From: UBA7803 sp040219935
Lineage (GTDB): Bacteria > Pseudomonadota > Gammaproteobacteria > Pseudomonadales > Azotimanducaceae
Direction of reading: 5' to 3'
DNA length: 64,000 nucleotides
Assembly: GCA_040219935.1 (NCBI GenBank)
Contig: JAVJUA010000063.1
Location: forward strand, 186,001 to 250,000
Part shown: piece after piece, positions 1 through 7,889 of the stretch
How positions within the stretch are numbered: position 1 is the first letter of the stretch
Layout of the letters: every line of letters begins with the position of its first letter
Program-made: the position numbers and the translations under genes
The notes under the pieces: generated by a model
Databases searched by the model: none
The model's input: only the letters and a program-made list of their open reading frames with translations
Told to the model about the DNA's origin: nothing

Positions 1-820
1 CGTGAAAACGCTCCCCGGTCAGCGTCTCGTAGAGCAGCAGCCCCAGGGCATAAATGTCGCTGGCTACCGTCAGCAGCTCGCCGCGGGCCTGCTCGGGGCT
101 CGCGTACGAGGCCGTCATCAGCCCCGCCAGGGCCGGGTCGCCGTCGTGCTCGGCGGCCGCGAGCGGCCGGGCGATGCCGAAGTCGAGCAGCTTCGGCCGG
201 CCATCCTCGGTCACCAGGATGTTGCTCGGCTTCAGATCACCATGAACGATCAGGTGGCGGTGGGCATAGGCGATGGCGTCGGCGATGTCGAGAAACAGCC
301 GCAGGCGGTCGTCGAGGGACGGTTGGGCCTGCTCGAGGTAGCGGTCCAGCGGCAGCCCGCTCACGCGTTCCATGACCACGTACGGCAGGCCGTCGGCCGT
401 AGTGCCACCGTCCAGCAGGGTGGTGATGCCCGGGTGCTGCAGGTCGGCGAGAATCTGCCGCTCCATCTGGAATTGCCGCCGCACGCGCTCGCCGGGCGCC
501 GCCAGGCCGATGACCTTGATGGCCACCTGCTGGTCGACGACGCCGTCGTTGCGTTCGGCCAGGTACACCTCGCCCATGCCGCCCCGGCCGATCGTCTCGC
601 GAATCCGGTAGGGGCCGAGCTGCTCGCCGGTACGATCGACCGGCGCGATCACGCTCGGGCGCAACGCGGCGGTGGGCATTGCCGACGTGGCCTGCTCGGC
701 GAGCTCCAGCATGGCCAGCAGCTTATCGCGCTGCGCGGGCGGGGCGTTGTCGGTCAGGTAGCGACGTCGTTGCGCCGGCGGCAGCTGCAAAGCCTCCTCC
801 AGCCATTCCAGCACGTTCAT
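1..820 (-). CDS. Serine/threonine protein kinase, C-terminus cut by window edge
   Basis: This is the N-terminal 273 codons of a Hanks-type Ser/Thr kinase, which phosphorylates proteins in the cytoplasm. Read on the minus strand from the ATG at 820, a short N-terminal helical segment precedes the catalytic domain. The glycine loop (GRGGMGEVYLAE), the ATP-binding Lys in VAIKV, the catalytic loop HGDLKPSN (Gly in place of the usual Arg, common in bacteria), the metal-binding DFGIA and the SPEQARGE segment are all visible in order. The reading frame is open at the left edge, so the C-terminal part is missing from view. In related genes this part often carries TPR or sensor repeats. A missing Arg before the catalytic Asp suggests activation-loop phosphorylation is not strictly required. 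No partner gene is visible. Confidence 0.9.
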   Translation of the reverse strand, partial: MNVLEWLEEALQLPPAQRRRYLTDNAPPAQRDKLLAMLELAEQATSAMPTAALRPSVIAPVDRTGEQLGPYRIRETIGRGGMGEVYLAERNDGVVDQQVAIKVIGLAAPGERVRRQFQMERQILADLQHPGITTLLDGGTTADGLPYVVMERVSGLPLDRYLEQAQPSLDDRLRLFLDIADAIAYAHRHLIVHGDLKPSNILVTEDGRPKLLDFGIARPLAAAEHDGDPALAGLMTASYASPEQARGELLTVASDIYALGLLLYETLTGERFH

Positions 821-892
821 GCCGTTCTCAACCCCAATCCCACTGCTCTGGAAATATGGCTGCCGCAGCGGGCGAGCGTCAACCGCGGTGGC

Positions 893-1654
893 CTAGTGAT
901 TCCACCATGCCCGGTCGGAGAACGACCGCAGGTCGATCTCGTGGGTCCAGGTGGAGCGGTGCTGGTGGGCCAGGTGCAGGTAGGTATCGGCGATGCGCTC
1001 CGGCTGCATCAGCCCGTCGGCGGCGCCGCGGCTGTCGCGCAGCGCCTGAAAGCGCTCGGGCCCGAGCATCTTGCCGAGCGTGTCCGGCGCGTCCACGGCG
1101 CCGTCGATGAGGATGTGGGCCACATGAATGCCCTGGGGCGCGAACTCGGCGTTCAACGTCTGGCACAGCATGCGCCGGCCGCCCATGGCGGCGGCGTGGG
1201 AATGCTGGCCGGCGTTGCCGCGCACGGCGGCGGTGGCCGAGGTCACCAGCAGGCAGCCGCTGCCGCGCTCGACCATGTGGGGAAACACCGATGCTGCCAG
1301 CCGGTACAGGCCGAAGGTGCCGAGCCGCCAGCCCATCTCGAAGGTCTTGGCGTTGAGGGTGGGCAGCGGCCGGTCACCGATCTGGGCGCCCAGGTTGTAC
1401 ACGGCAACGGCGATGGGGCCGATCTCCGCCTCCACCTGGGCCACCCGGTCCTCGATGGCGCCGTCCTCCACGGCATTCATCAGGAAGCCCGAGGCGCTGC
1501 CGCCATCGGCCTCGATGGCGGCCACCAGGCGCGCCAGCCCCTCCTCGTCGCTGCGCCGGCACAGCACGGCGTGGTAGCCCTCGCGGGCGAAGCGCTGGCC
1601 GACGGTGCCGCCGATGCCGGCACCGGCTCCGATCACCAGACACACGGGCTTCAT
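893..1654 (-). CDS. SDR-family protein with a degenerate catalytic site
   Basis: A 253-residue Rossmann-fold protein of the short-chain dehydrogenase/reductase family. The cofactor motif GAGAGIGG lies at the N-terminus and NLGAQ replaces the usual NNAG. The typical C-terminal IHVAHILIDGAVD strand is also present. The catalytic Tyr-x3-Lys is absent: aligning backwards from RMLCQ, the Tyr falls on His and the Lys on Met in HAAAMGGRRML. The protein therefore may bind NAD(P) without normal oxidoreductase chemistry, or use another mechanism. The start is placed at the ATG before KPVCLVIG, because the 11 upstream residues are proline/arginine-rich and non-conserved. It is transcribed in the same direction as the kinase gene, 72 bp upstream of it. 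Confidence 0.85.
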   Translation of the reverse strand: MKPVCLVIGAGAGIGGTVGQRFAREGYHAVLCRRSDEEGLARLVAAIEADGGSASGFLMNAVEDGAIEDRVAQVEAEIGPIAVAVYNLGAQIGDRPLPTLNAKTFEMGWRLGTFGLYRLAASVFPHMVERGSGCLLVTSATAAVRGNAGQHSHAAAMGGRRMLCQTLNAEFAPQGIHVAHILIDGAVDAPDTLGKMLGPERFQALRDSRGAADGLMQPERIADTYLHLAHQHRSTWTHEIDLRSFSDRAWWNH

Positions 1655-1767
1655 GTCGGCTCGTCTCCGTGGCGGGGGTGGGGCCATTAGACCAGATTCG
1701 CCGCCGTGGCGGACGCCCCGGCATCGCGCTAGAGTCTGGCCCCTCGACCAAGACGCAGGAGCGCGCC

Positions 1768-2970
1768 ATGAGTGGCATCCGAGTGCTGGTCGGTACCCGG
1801 AAAGGCGGTTTTATTCTGAGCGCCGACGGCAAACGCAACCAGTGGACCGTGGACGGCCCCCACTTCGCCGGCTGGGAGGTCTTCCACATGAAGGGCTCGC
1901 CGGCCGATCCCAACCGAATCTACGCCAGCCAGACCAGTAGCTGGTTCGGGCAGATCATCCAGCGCTCGAACGACGGCGGGAAGACCTGGGATCAGCCCGG
2001 CCTCGAGCCCGGCGACATCCCCCGCATCGGCGAAGTGCCCGAGGACGGCAGCATGCCGCCGCCGGCCCCCAGCCGCTTCGCCTACGACACCTCCAAGGAA
2101 ACCGGCAAGCCACTCACCACCCACCAGTGGTACGACGGCACGCCGCATCCCTGGGAGTTCGCCCGGGTGTGGCACCTGGAGCCGTCCCTCGACGACCCGG
2201 ACACGGTCTACGCGGGCGTCGAGGACGCGGCCCTGTTCAAGTCCACCGACGGCGGCGCGTCGTGGCGCGAGCTGGCCGGCCTGCGCGGCCACGGCCGCGG
2301 CGACGAGTGGATGCCGGGTGCAGGCGGGCTGTGCCTGCACACCATCCTGCTCGACCGCAACGACCCGGCCCGTCTGTACGTGGCGGTGTCTTCCGCCGGC
2401 GCGTTCCGCAGCACGGATGCGGGCAAGACCTGGCGGCCCATCAACAAGGGGCTGATGTCGGGTGAGATACCGCAGCCCGAGGCGGAGATCGGCCACTGCG
2501 TGCACAACCTGGCCATGCACCCGTCGCGGCCCAACGTGCTGTTCATGCAGAAGCACTGGGACGTGATGCGAAGCGACGACGGCGGCGACTCCTGGCACGA
2601 GATCTCGGGCAACCTGCCGAGCGACTTCGGCTTTCCCATCGCCGTGCACGCCCACGAGCCGGAGACGGTCTACGTGGTGCCCATCGAGAGCGACTCGCTG
2701 CACTACCCGCCGGAGGGCAAGCTGCGGGTCTACCGCAGCCGGCAAGGCGGCCACGAGTGGCAAGCGCTTACTAACGGGCTACCCCAGCAGAACTGCTTCG
2801 TGAACGTGCTGCGCGACGCCATGTCGGTAGACACCCTCGACCCGGGTGGCATCTACTTCGGCACCACGGGCGGTCAGGTCTACGCCTCGCCGGACGGCGG
2901 CGACCACTGGCAGGCCATCGTCCGCGACCTGCCGCCGGTGCTGTCGGTGGAAGTGCAGACCCTGCCGTGA
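1768..2970 (+). CDS. BNR/Asp-box repeat beta-propeller protein (sialidase-like fold)
   Basis: A 400-residue protein with six Asp-box motifs (S-x-D-x-G-x-x-W type): SNDGGKTW, STDGGASW, STDAGKTW, SDDGGDSW, SRQGGHEW and SPDGGDHW. They are spaced as in sialidase or sortilin-like beta-propellers. No signal peptide is visible, so it is probably cytoplasmic, and the sialidase catalytic Arg triad is not evident. I would not call it a sialidase. The ATG at 1768 is preceded by AGGAG at 1757-1761. The stop overlaps the start of the MoaD-like gene (GTGA), so the two are translationally coupled. Confidence 0.9.
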   Translation: MSGIRVLVGTRKGGFILSADGKRNQWTVDGPHFAGWEVFHMKGSPADPNRIYASQTSSWFGQIIQRSNDGGKTWDQPGLEPGDIPRIGEVPEDGSMPPPAPSRFAYDTSKETGKPLTTHQWYDGTPHPWEFARVWHLEPSLDDPDTVYAGVEDAALFKSTDGGASWRELAGLRGHGRGDEWMPGAGGLCLHTILLDRNDPARLYVAVSSAGAFRSTDAGKTWRPINKGLMSGEIPQPEAEIGHCVHNLAMHPSRPNVLFMQKHWDVMRSDDGGDSWHEISGNLPSDFGFPIAVHAHEPETVYVVPIESDSLHYPPEGKLRVYRSRQGGHEWQALTNGLPQQNCFVNVLRDAMSVDTLDPGGIYFGTTGGQVYASPDGGDHWQAIVRDLPPVLSVEVQTLP

Positions 2971-3275
2971 CCGATGCGGTGGTCGTCCGGGTGCGGCTGC
3001 CGGACCAGCTCCAGCGGCTGGCCAAGCTCGAGCGCGAGGTGACGGTGGAGGTCGCTGGCATGGTCAGCCAGCGCGCCGTCCTCGACGCCCTGGAGCGCCG
3101 CTACCCGGCCCTGCGCGGCACCATCCGCGACCACGACGGCGTGCGCCGCCCCAAGGTGCGCGTGTTCGCCTGCAACCAGGACATCTCCCACGACCCGGTG
3201 GACGCGCCGCTGCCGGACGACATCGTCAGCGGCCGCGAGCCGCTGTTCGTGCTGGGGGCGATTTCGGGCGGATAG
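2967..3275 (+). CDS. MoaD/ThiS-family ubiquitin-like protein
   Basis: A 102-residue beta-grasp protein ending in ISGG. The terminal Gly-Gly is the signature that is adenylated and thiocarboxylated in MoaD, ThiS and small archaeal modifier proteins. The GTG start overlaps the TGA of the preceding BNR-repeat gene. It is longer than a typical MoaD (about 80 residues). No moaE, thiG or E1-like moeB/thiF lies nearby, so its activating enzyme must be elsewhere. Pairing with a beta-propeller gene suggests a role unrelated to molybdopterin or thiazole synthesis. The fold call is strong and the role is unknown. Confidence 0.8.
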   Translation: MTDAVVVRVRLPDQLQRLAKLEREVTVEVAGMVSQRAVLDALERRYPALRGTIRDHDGVRRPKVRVFACNQDISHDPVDAPLPDDIVSGREPLFVLGAISGG

Positions 3276-3304
3276 GGCGCCGAGGGTAGCGTGAAAACGC
3301 CCTA
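3273..3304. terminator. Inverted repeat between convergent genes, possible bidirectional terminator
   Basis: Perfect 7-bp arms, TAGGGCG (3273-3279) and CGCCCTA (3298-3304), flank an 18-nt loop. They lie exactly between the stop of the MoaD-like gene and the stop of the convergent vapC. There is no T-run, so intrinsic termination would be weak. Confidence 0.3.
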
Positions 3305-3682
3305 GCTCGACACAGAGGCCAGCGCCTGATCGAACGTCCGCATGCGGGTGACCTGCCGGCGGCGGCAGCAGGCCAGGTGACAGAGGTCGCGGGCGTCCAG
3401 CGCCGGGAGCTGTGCCTGCAGCGCCACGGCAGCCTCCACGTCTTCCCGCTCCAGCGCCCAGACCTCGACGCCCATGCGGGTGACCAGCGCCAGCGCGTCG
3501 GCCAGAGTCTGCGTCCGTCCGACGGGCAGGTAGGCGTGCAGCAGCTCCTGCAGCACCTCCGCCGAGGTGCACAATCGAATTTTGTGCACCAGCGCTTCCT
3601 CGAAGAACCGGCGTGCTTCCGCCTGCAGCGGGTGCTGCCGCCCCACCGCGAACATGAAGACGTTGGTGTCGACGAAGATCAC
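3302..3682 (-). CDS. vapC: VapC-type PIN-domain toxin
   Basis: A 126-residue PIN-domain ribonuclease. The acidic residues expected in the active site are present: Asp in MIFVDTNVF, Glu in SAEVLQEL, Asp in LDARDLCHL and Asp near the end in RTFDQAL. It should cleave RNA when freed from its antitoxin. The start codon overlaps the stop of the upstream antitoxin by 4 bp (ATGA), the usual toxin-antitoxin layout. It looks intact. Confidence 0.85.
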   Translation of the reverse strand: MIFVDTNVFMFAVGRQHPLQAEARRFFEEALVHKIRLCTSAEVLQELLHAYLPVGRTQTLADALALVTRMGVEVWALEREDVEAAVALQAQLPALDARDLCHLACCRRRQVTRMRTFDQALASVSS

Positions 3683-3954
3683 GAGTCGGCCGCGCCGCGG
3701 CGCCGGGACGCGTCGATCACCTGGCGGTGCTGATCCCAGTCGGGCTCAGCGCCGTCGCCCGCCCGGCCGTCGCACGCGTCGAAGAACGCGTGCAACTCAG
3801 AGGGGCCATCGAACCGCCTCGACTCCGCCTGCCTGCTCAGCCGGTCCTCGGCGGCGGCGCGCAGCCAGGCGCTCAGCGACAGCCCCTCGCGCCGAGCCTG
3901 GGCGACGAAGCGGTCGCGGTCCTGGTCGGGCATCACGAGTTGTACTCGAGCCAT
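3679..3954 (-). CDS. VapB-like antitoxin, ribbon-helix-helix type
   Basis: A 91-residue protein whose first 40 residues (MARVQLVMPDQ followed by SLSAWLRAAAE) fit a ribbon-helix-helix DNA-binding domain. A charged C-terminal half (PDWDQHRQVIDASRRR) is likely to wrap the VapC toxin encoded immediately downstream. It should neutralise the toxin and repress its own promoter. The 239 bp upstream, shared with the divergent regulator gene at 4194, contain a short AT-richer stretch just before the start, consistent with a promoter. I did not find a clear operator there. Confidence 0.75.
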   Translation of the reverse strand: MARVQLVMPDQDRDRFVAQARREGLSLSAWLRAAAEDRLSRQAESRRFDGPSELHAFFDACDGRAGDGAEPDWDQHRQVIDASRRRGAADS

Positions 3955-4193
3955 AGTGTTAGCCTGTCAGGCACACATACACATTCACATTACACAACAG
4001 GGTGGCCGGTCCGTAAAGCGTGCCATCGCGTTCGAGGCGGAGCCATTGACGGGTGGGTAAGGTCCGGGTCCGAGTATTGCCATGCGGACCGTGCGCCACG
4101 CCCCGCAATGCCTCGCCACCTGCCGCGGCCCCAAAGCCTGGCAATCGCCGCGCCCTCCCTTTAGGCTTCTTGTTCCCAAAGAACGAAGCGCCC

Positions 4194-5318
4194 ATGGCAC
4201 GTTCCGTTTGGACCCAGCTTCTGGACAGCGTGCGGGAGGCGTCGCTCGACGGCCTGTCGTGGCACGCGGTGATTCGCAACGTCAGCCTGGCCTTCGACTC
4301 CCCGGCGGTCGCTTTCTACGGCCAGAGCGCCGACGCCGCGTCGTTCAAGGAAACGGCCATCGTCGGCATCGGCGACCCCTACATCGAGGCCTATCGCGAC
4401 CATTACAGTCAGCGCGACAACCCGTGGCTCACGGTCAACGCGTTCTGGGAGCCTGGCGCGATCCGCACCGAGCGGGCGCTGCAACGTACCACGGGCAACC
4501 GCGACGTGTTGCGCCGCTCCGGGTACTTCCAGGACTGGATCCGGCCGCAGGGCCTGCGGCATGCCATGAGCGTGGTGGTCGATCGCGACCACGACGGCTA
4601 TCTGAAGCTCACCCTCTATCGCGGTGCCGACCAGCGTGGCTATGACGACGGCGACGAGCAGCGGTTTGCGGCGCTGTGCCGGCAGATGCACCTGCTGCTC
4701 GACCTTGCGCCTCGCTATCAGCTCGCCACGACCCTGGCCGCGCTGTCACTGCGTGCGCTGGATTGTCTGGACTTCGGCGTGGTGCTGATGAGCGAGGGGG
4801 GCGATGTGCTGGAGCTGAACCAGCCGGCGCGAGCGCTGCTGCACGAAGGCATCGGTCTGTCGATCCAGCAGGGCCGCCTGCGGGCGACGACGCCCGGGTG
4901 TGATCGGCGTGTGCAGGCGCTGCTCGCGGCGTCCTCGGCCGCCGCCGCGCCGCGCAGGCTGACGCTGGGTCCGCCGGACGCAGCCGTGCCCGTGACGCTG
5001 ACGGTGGTGTCCGGCAGCGCGCGCTTCGGCGCCGCCGGCCGGGTGCTGTTCATCAGCGCGCCGGCGCGGATGTTCGATCAGCGCCTCGCGCTGCTGAGCG
5101 AGCGCTACCGGCTGACGCCGGTGGAGCTGTCGCTGTGCCGCGGCCTGCTGGACGGCTCCAGCCTGCGCGAGGCCGGAGCCCTAGCCGGGCTCAGCTACGA
5201 GACCGCGCGCTGGTACCTGAAGCAGGTGTTCGCCAAGACCGACACCCACCGCCAGGCCGACCTGGTGCGGGTGCTACTCGGCACCAAGGCCGAGCTCGAT
5301 CCACCGCCGCGCGCCTGA
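4194..5318 (+). CDS. LuxR-type helix-turn-helix transcriptional regulator
   Basis: A 374-residue regulator. The last 60 residues form a LuxR/NarL-type HTH (RLTPVELSLCRGLLDG, then AGLSYETARWYLKQVF and KTDTHRQADLVR). The N-terminal 170 residues look like a PAS/GAF-like sensor without a phospho-acceptor receiver domain. The middle part (residues about 190-290) may be a second PAS-like fold (ALDCLDFGVVLMSEGGDVLELNQ). The open frame extends upstream to 4053. I chose the ATG at 4194 because conserved-looking sequence begins there (MARSVWTQLLDSVRE). The ligand and targets are unknown. It stands alone and converges with the small membrane protein gene. Confidence 0.85.
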   Translation: MARSVWTQLLDSVREASLDGLSWHAVIRNVSLAFDSPAVAFYGQSADAASFKETAIVGIGDPYIEAYRDHYSQRDNPWLTVNAFWEPGAIRTERALQRTTGNRDVLRRSGYFQDWIRPQGLRHAMSVVVDRDHDGYLKLTLYRGADQRGYDDGDEQRFAALCRQMHLLLDLAPRYQLATTLAALSLRALDCLDFGVVLMSEGGDVLELNQPARALLHEGIGLSIQQGRLRATTPGCDRRVQALLAASSAAAAPRRLTLGPPDAAVPVTLTVVSGSARFGAAGRVLFISAPARMFDQRLALLSERYRLTPVELSLCRGLLDGSSLREAGALAGLSYETARWYLKQVFAKTDTHRQADLVRVLLGTKAELDPPPRA

Positions 5319-5344
5319 AGCGTCGCGACGGTGACCGCTCAGGC
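5313..5344. terminator. Hairpin spanning two convergent stop codons
   Basis: GCCTGA (5313-5318) pairs with TCAGGC (5339-5344), extended by GCG/CGC with one bulged A, leaving a 13-nt loop. The arms contain the stop codons of the convergent luxR-like and membrane-protein genes. No U-tract follows, so termination is only a suggestion. Confidence 0.35.
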
Positions 5345-5713
5345 CGTCTGCACGGCCGACTCCTTGCGGTGTGCGACCAGCGCCACCACGCCGCCGGCGA
5401 TCAGCACGGCGGTGAAGACGATGGCCTGGCTGGCATAGATCAGCGGCACGATGCCGCCCGCCAGCATGACGATGCCGCCCACCAGCAGCCGGCCGCGCAC
5501 GGCCATGATGCCGCCGACGATGCCGGCTATCAGGCTGCCGAGCAGCAGGATGCCGGCGATGCCCATGCTCTGAAGCTGATCGCCCTGGCCCATCATCTGC
5601 GCCATCTGCCGTTGCGCATCGGTCATCGCGCCGAAGTCGCTCAGCCACTTCATGCCGAGGCCGCCGGCGATCAGCCCCCCCAGAATGCCCAGAACCAGCG
5701 CTGCCTTTCTCAT
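5339..5713 (-). CDS. Small integral membrane protein of unknown function
   Basis: A 124-residue protein with about four transmembrane segments: residues roughly 3-22, 45-65, 70-92 and 94-113. All are rich in Gly, Ile, Leu and Val. A short Met/Gln-rich loop (AMTDAQRQMAQMMGQGDQ) sits between the first and second. The ATG at 5713 is preceded by AGAGGAG at suitable spacing; an upstream in-frame start at 5740 is less likely. No enzymatic motif is visible. It is followed by pyrC on the same strand with a 105-bp gap on the upstream side. Confidence 0.7.
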   Translation of the reverse strand: MRKAALVLGILGGLIAGGLGMKWLSDFGAMTDAQRQMAQMMGQGDQLQSMGIAGILLLGSLIAGIVGGIMAVRGRLLVGGIVMLAGGIVPLIYASQAIVFTAVLIAGGVVALVAHRKESAVQTA

Positions 5714-5818
5714 GATCGTGTGCTCCTCTGCGGTCGTCACATCAGTGGGATGTCCGCATCAATCATGAGCAATCGGCAGCAGGGGCGAACCTCCCATTCG
5801 GGAGGAAGTGGGCTGTCG

Positions 5819-6871
5819 CTAAGCCGTTCGGGCCGCAGCCGCCAGCCGCCACCCCAGGGTCTCGCCGGCATGGTAGGGCACCACGGCGGTCTCGCCGGCG
5901 CCGCAGATATCGGGCACGGTCTGGGGCTCGCGCACCAGGGTGACGGTACCCTCGTTCGCCGGCAGTCCGTAAAAGCGCGGGCCGTTCAGAGACGCGAAGG
6001 CTTCCAGCCGATCGAGCGCGCCCTCCGCCTCGAACACGGCGGCGTAGCACTCGAGCGCCACCGGGGCGCTGAAGATGCCGGCGCAGCCGCAGGCGGTCTC
6101 CTTGTCGCTGCGCGGATGCGGGGCGGTGTCGGTGCCGAGGAAGAACTTCGCGCTGCCGGAGGTGGCGGCGCGGCGCAGGGCGAGCTGGTGCAGCTCGCGT
6201 TTGGCCACCGGCAGGCAGTACAGGTGCGGGCGCACGCCGCCCACCAGCAGGTGGTTGCGGTTGATCTCCAGGTGGTGGGCGGTGATGGTGGCCGCCACCG
6301 TATCCGGCGCGCTCGCGACGAACTCGGCCGCCTCGCGGGTGGTGATGTGCTCGAAGACCACCTTCAGCGCCGGGAAGTCGGCCACCAGCCGGGTCAGGAT
6401 GCGGTCGATGAACACGGCCTCCCGGTCGAATACGTCGACGTCGGCGCTCACCACCTCGCCGTGCACCAGCAGCGGCATGCCGATGGCCTGCATCCGCTCC
6501 AGCACCGGGTAGATGTGGGCCACGTCGGTGACGCCGGCGGCGGAGTTGGTGGTGGCGCCGGCGGGGTAGAGCTTGGCGGCCGTGAACACGCCTTCGGCAT
6601 GGCCGCGGGCCAGCTCCTCCGGATCGATGGTGTCGGTCAGGTAGGCCGTCATCAGCGGGGTAAAGCCGAGCGCGGGATCCACCGCCTCGACGATGCGCTG
6701 CCGGTAGGCGGCCGCCGCGGCCACCGTGGTCACCGGCGGCACCAGGTTCGGCATGACGATGGCGCGGGCGAACTGCCGGGCGGTGTGGTTGGCCACCGCC
6801 TTCAGCATGGCGCCGTCGCGCAGGTGCACGTGCCAGTCGTCGGGGCGGCGGATCGTCAGGGCGTCGGTCAT
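5819..6871 (-). CDS. pyrC: Dihydroorotase, class II (homodimeric PyrC type)
   Basis: A 350-residue zinc enzyme that reversibly cyclises N-carbamoyl-aspartate to dihydroorotate in pyrimidine synthesis. Metal ligands are visible in DDWHVHLRDG (residues 11-20). The carboxylated Lys lies in AAKLYPAGATTNS, further His ligands in FEHITTREA and AHHL, and the catalytic Asp in FLGTDTAPH. Length matches E. coli PyrC (348). The ATG at 6871 (MTDALTIRRPDD) is chosen over the in-frame start at 6967, since conserved sequence starts there. It stands apart from other pyrimidine genes. Confidence 0.95.
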   Translation of the reverse strand: MTDALTIRRPDDWHVHLRDGAMLKAVANHTARQFARAIVMPNLVPPVTTVAAAAAYRQRIVEAVDPALGFTPLMTAYLTDTIDPEELARGHAEGVFTAAKLYPAGATTNSAAGVTDVAHIYPVLERMQAIGMPLLVHGEVVSADVDVFDREAVFIDRILTRLVADFPALKVVFEHITTREAAEFVASAPDTVAATITAHHLEINRNHLLVGGVRPHLYCLPVAKRELHQLALRRAATSGSAKFFLGTDTAPHPRSDKETACGCAGIFSAPVALECYAAVFEAEGALDRLEAFASLNGPRFYGLPANEGTVTLVREPQTVPDICGAGETAVVPYHAGETLGWRLAAAARTA

Positions 6872-7023
6872 GGTGGGCAGCGCGCTCCGAGGTCGGCGGG
6901 CGGCCATTGTAACCGGGGGGCCTGGCTCCTGGCCGATGTATTGGAAATGTAACGCCAGGTTCCGCACTCGTAGGTGCGGGTCTAGGATCGGACGACGGGC
7001 AGGCTAAGGGAGCTGTATAGCGT

Positions 7024-7055
7024 GCCTCCGACAAACACTCGAACGATTCGGAGGC
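7024..7055 (+). promoter_or_regulatory. Hairpin that pairs the ribosome-binding site of the FIMAH gene
   Basis: Perfect 8-bp arms, GCCTCCGA (7024-7031) and TCGGAGGC (7048-7055), are separated by 16 nt. The right arm contains the Shine-Dalgarno GGAGG (7050-7054) of the gene starting at 7060, so folding of the mRNA would hide it. A second perfect hairpin, CCGCAC/GTGCGG (6962-6979), lies about 45 bp upstream in the same leader. Control of translation is inferred from structure only. Confidence 0.45.
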
Positions 7056-7059
7056 GAAG

Positions 7060-7737
7060 ATGAAACCAATAGACACCCGCCTACTTGGGGTGGTGCTGCT
7101 GCTCATGAGCACATCGGCGTGGGCACAACTCTACGAGATTCGCGCGCTCGGGGGCACGACGCCCGGCGGTGGCGGCTCGTCGGTCACGACCTCGGACTGG
7201 ACCCTCGTGTTCGACGACACCGGTGATCAGCTGCTGCAGGTGGAAGAGATCGTGAGCTTTTCCGGTGCCACGGTCACGACGTCGCTCGGGGGCCCCTACC
7301 AGTACGATGCCATCGTCGGAACGCCCGCCGTGGCAGGCATCAGCACCGAGTCCGGTGGCCTCAACCCCTGCTGCTGGTGGTTCACCGGATCGGTGATGGC
7401 CGAAGTCGATCAGGATGGATGGTTCCCCACCCGCTGGCCTGCCTACCAGATCGAAATGCTGATGACGTCGCCGGAAGCGATGCTGGGCGACCTGGTCTCT
7501 CGGGTACTCGAGCTCAACCTCCATGCCGGGCGGCGCAACGCGCTCGATGCCCGCCTGCAGAACGCGCTCGAAGCTCTCGATAGAGCGCAAGGGGGAGACT
7601 CGCCAGCCGCGATCGGCATGCTTTATTCGTTCATCAACAGCGTAGAGGCGCAACGGGGCAGGGCGATCCCGGAGCCCGAGGCGGATGAACTCATCGGCGC
7701 TGCAGAAGCAGTGATCGCGGTGCTCGAAGCCGGCTAG
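7060..7737 (+). CDS. Secreted protein with C-terminal FIMAH domain
   Basis: A 225-residue exported protein. A signal peptide is clear (MKPIDTRLLGVVLLLMSTSAWA, cleaved after AWA). Residues 25-145 form an extracytoplasmic beta-rich region with a Cys pair in NPCCWWFTG. The last 75 residues match the FIMAH pattern: LNLHAGRRNALDARL, AQGGDSPAAIGMLYSFINSVEAQRG and ADELIGAAEAVI. FIMAH domains occur at the C-termini of secreted bacterial proteins and are thought to mediate binding, but the function is not settled. Its ribosome-binding site lies inside a hairpin. Nothing indicates an operon. Confidence 0.8.
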   Translation: MKPIDTRLLGVVLLLMSTSAWAQLYEIRALGGTTPGGGGSSVTTSDWTLVFDDTGDQLLQVEEIVSFSGATVTTSLGGPYQYDAIVGTPAVAGISTESGGLNPCCWWFTGSVMAEVDQDGWFPTRWPAYQIEMLMTSPEAMLGDLVSRVLELNLHAGRRNALDARLQNALEALDRAQGGDSPAAIGMLYSFINSVEAQRGRAIPEPEADELIGAAEAVIAVLEAG

Positions 7738-7755
7738 CTGCGGCGGCCGCGCTGC

Positions 7756-7831
7756 CGGCGGCGACCAGCAGCACCGATGTCGGAATGCACCAGGCGCGCT
7801 CTGACACCGCCACGGGCTTGGTCGCCTCGCC
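7756..7831 (-). pseudogene. Remnant of a second transglutaminase-like gene
   Basis: This 76-bp stretch is a decayed copy of part of the intact transglutaminase-like gene 2 kb away. Positions 7756-7813 match 9703-9760 at 54 of 58 bases, and 7811-7831 match 9857-9877 at 19 of 21. The 99 bp between those two blocks in the intact gene are missing here, with a CCAC repeat at the junction. The deletion is in frame: the minus strand still reads GEATKPV joined to AVSER-WCIP-SVLLVAA. It lies in the short gap before the SDR gene. Confidence 0.8.
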
Positions 7832-7889
7832 TGGCTCGACGACGCGGTATGCTGTGCCCGGCCGGCCACCATTTTTCAGGAGCATCCCC

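Noticed and set aside
2..1690. Long plus-strand frame across the kinase and SDR genes
   Set aside because: It is antisense to two genes with clear motifs and contains no recognisable domain.
1768..2970. Annotating the BNR-repeat protein as a sialidase
   Set aside because: Asp boxes are present but the catalytic Arg triad and a secretion signal are not evident.
5135..6952. Plus-strand frame opposite the membrane protein and pyrC
   Set aside because: Antisense to pyrC, whose metal-binding motifs are complete.
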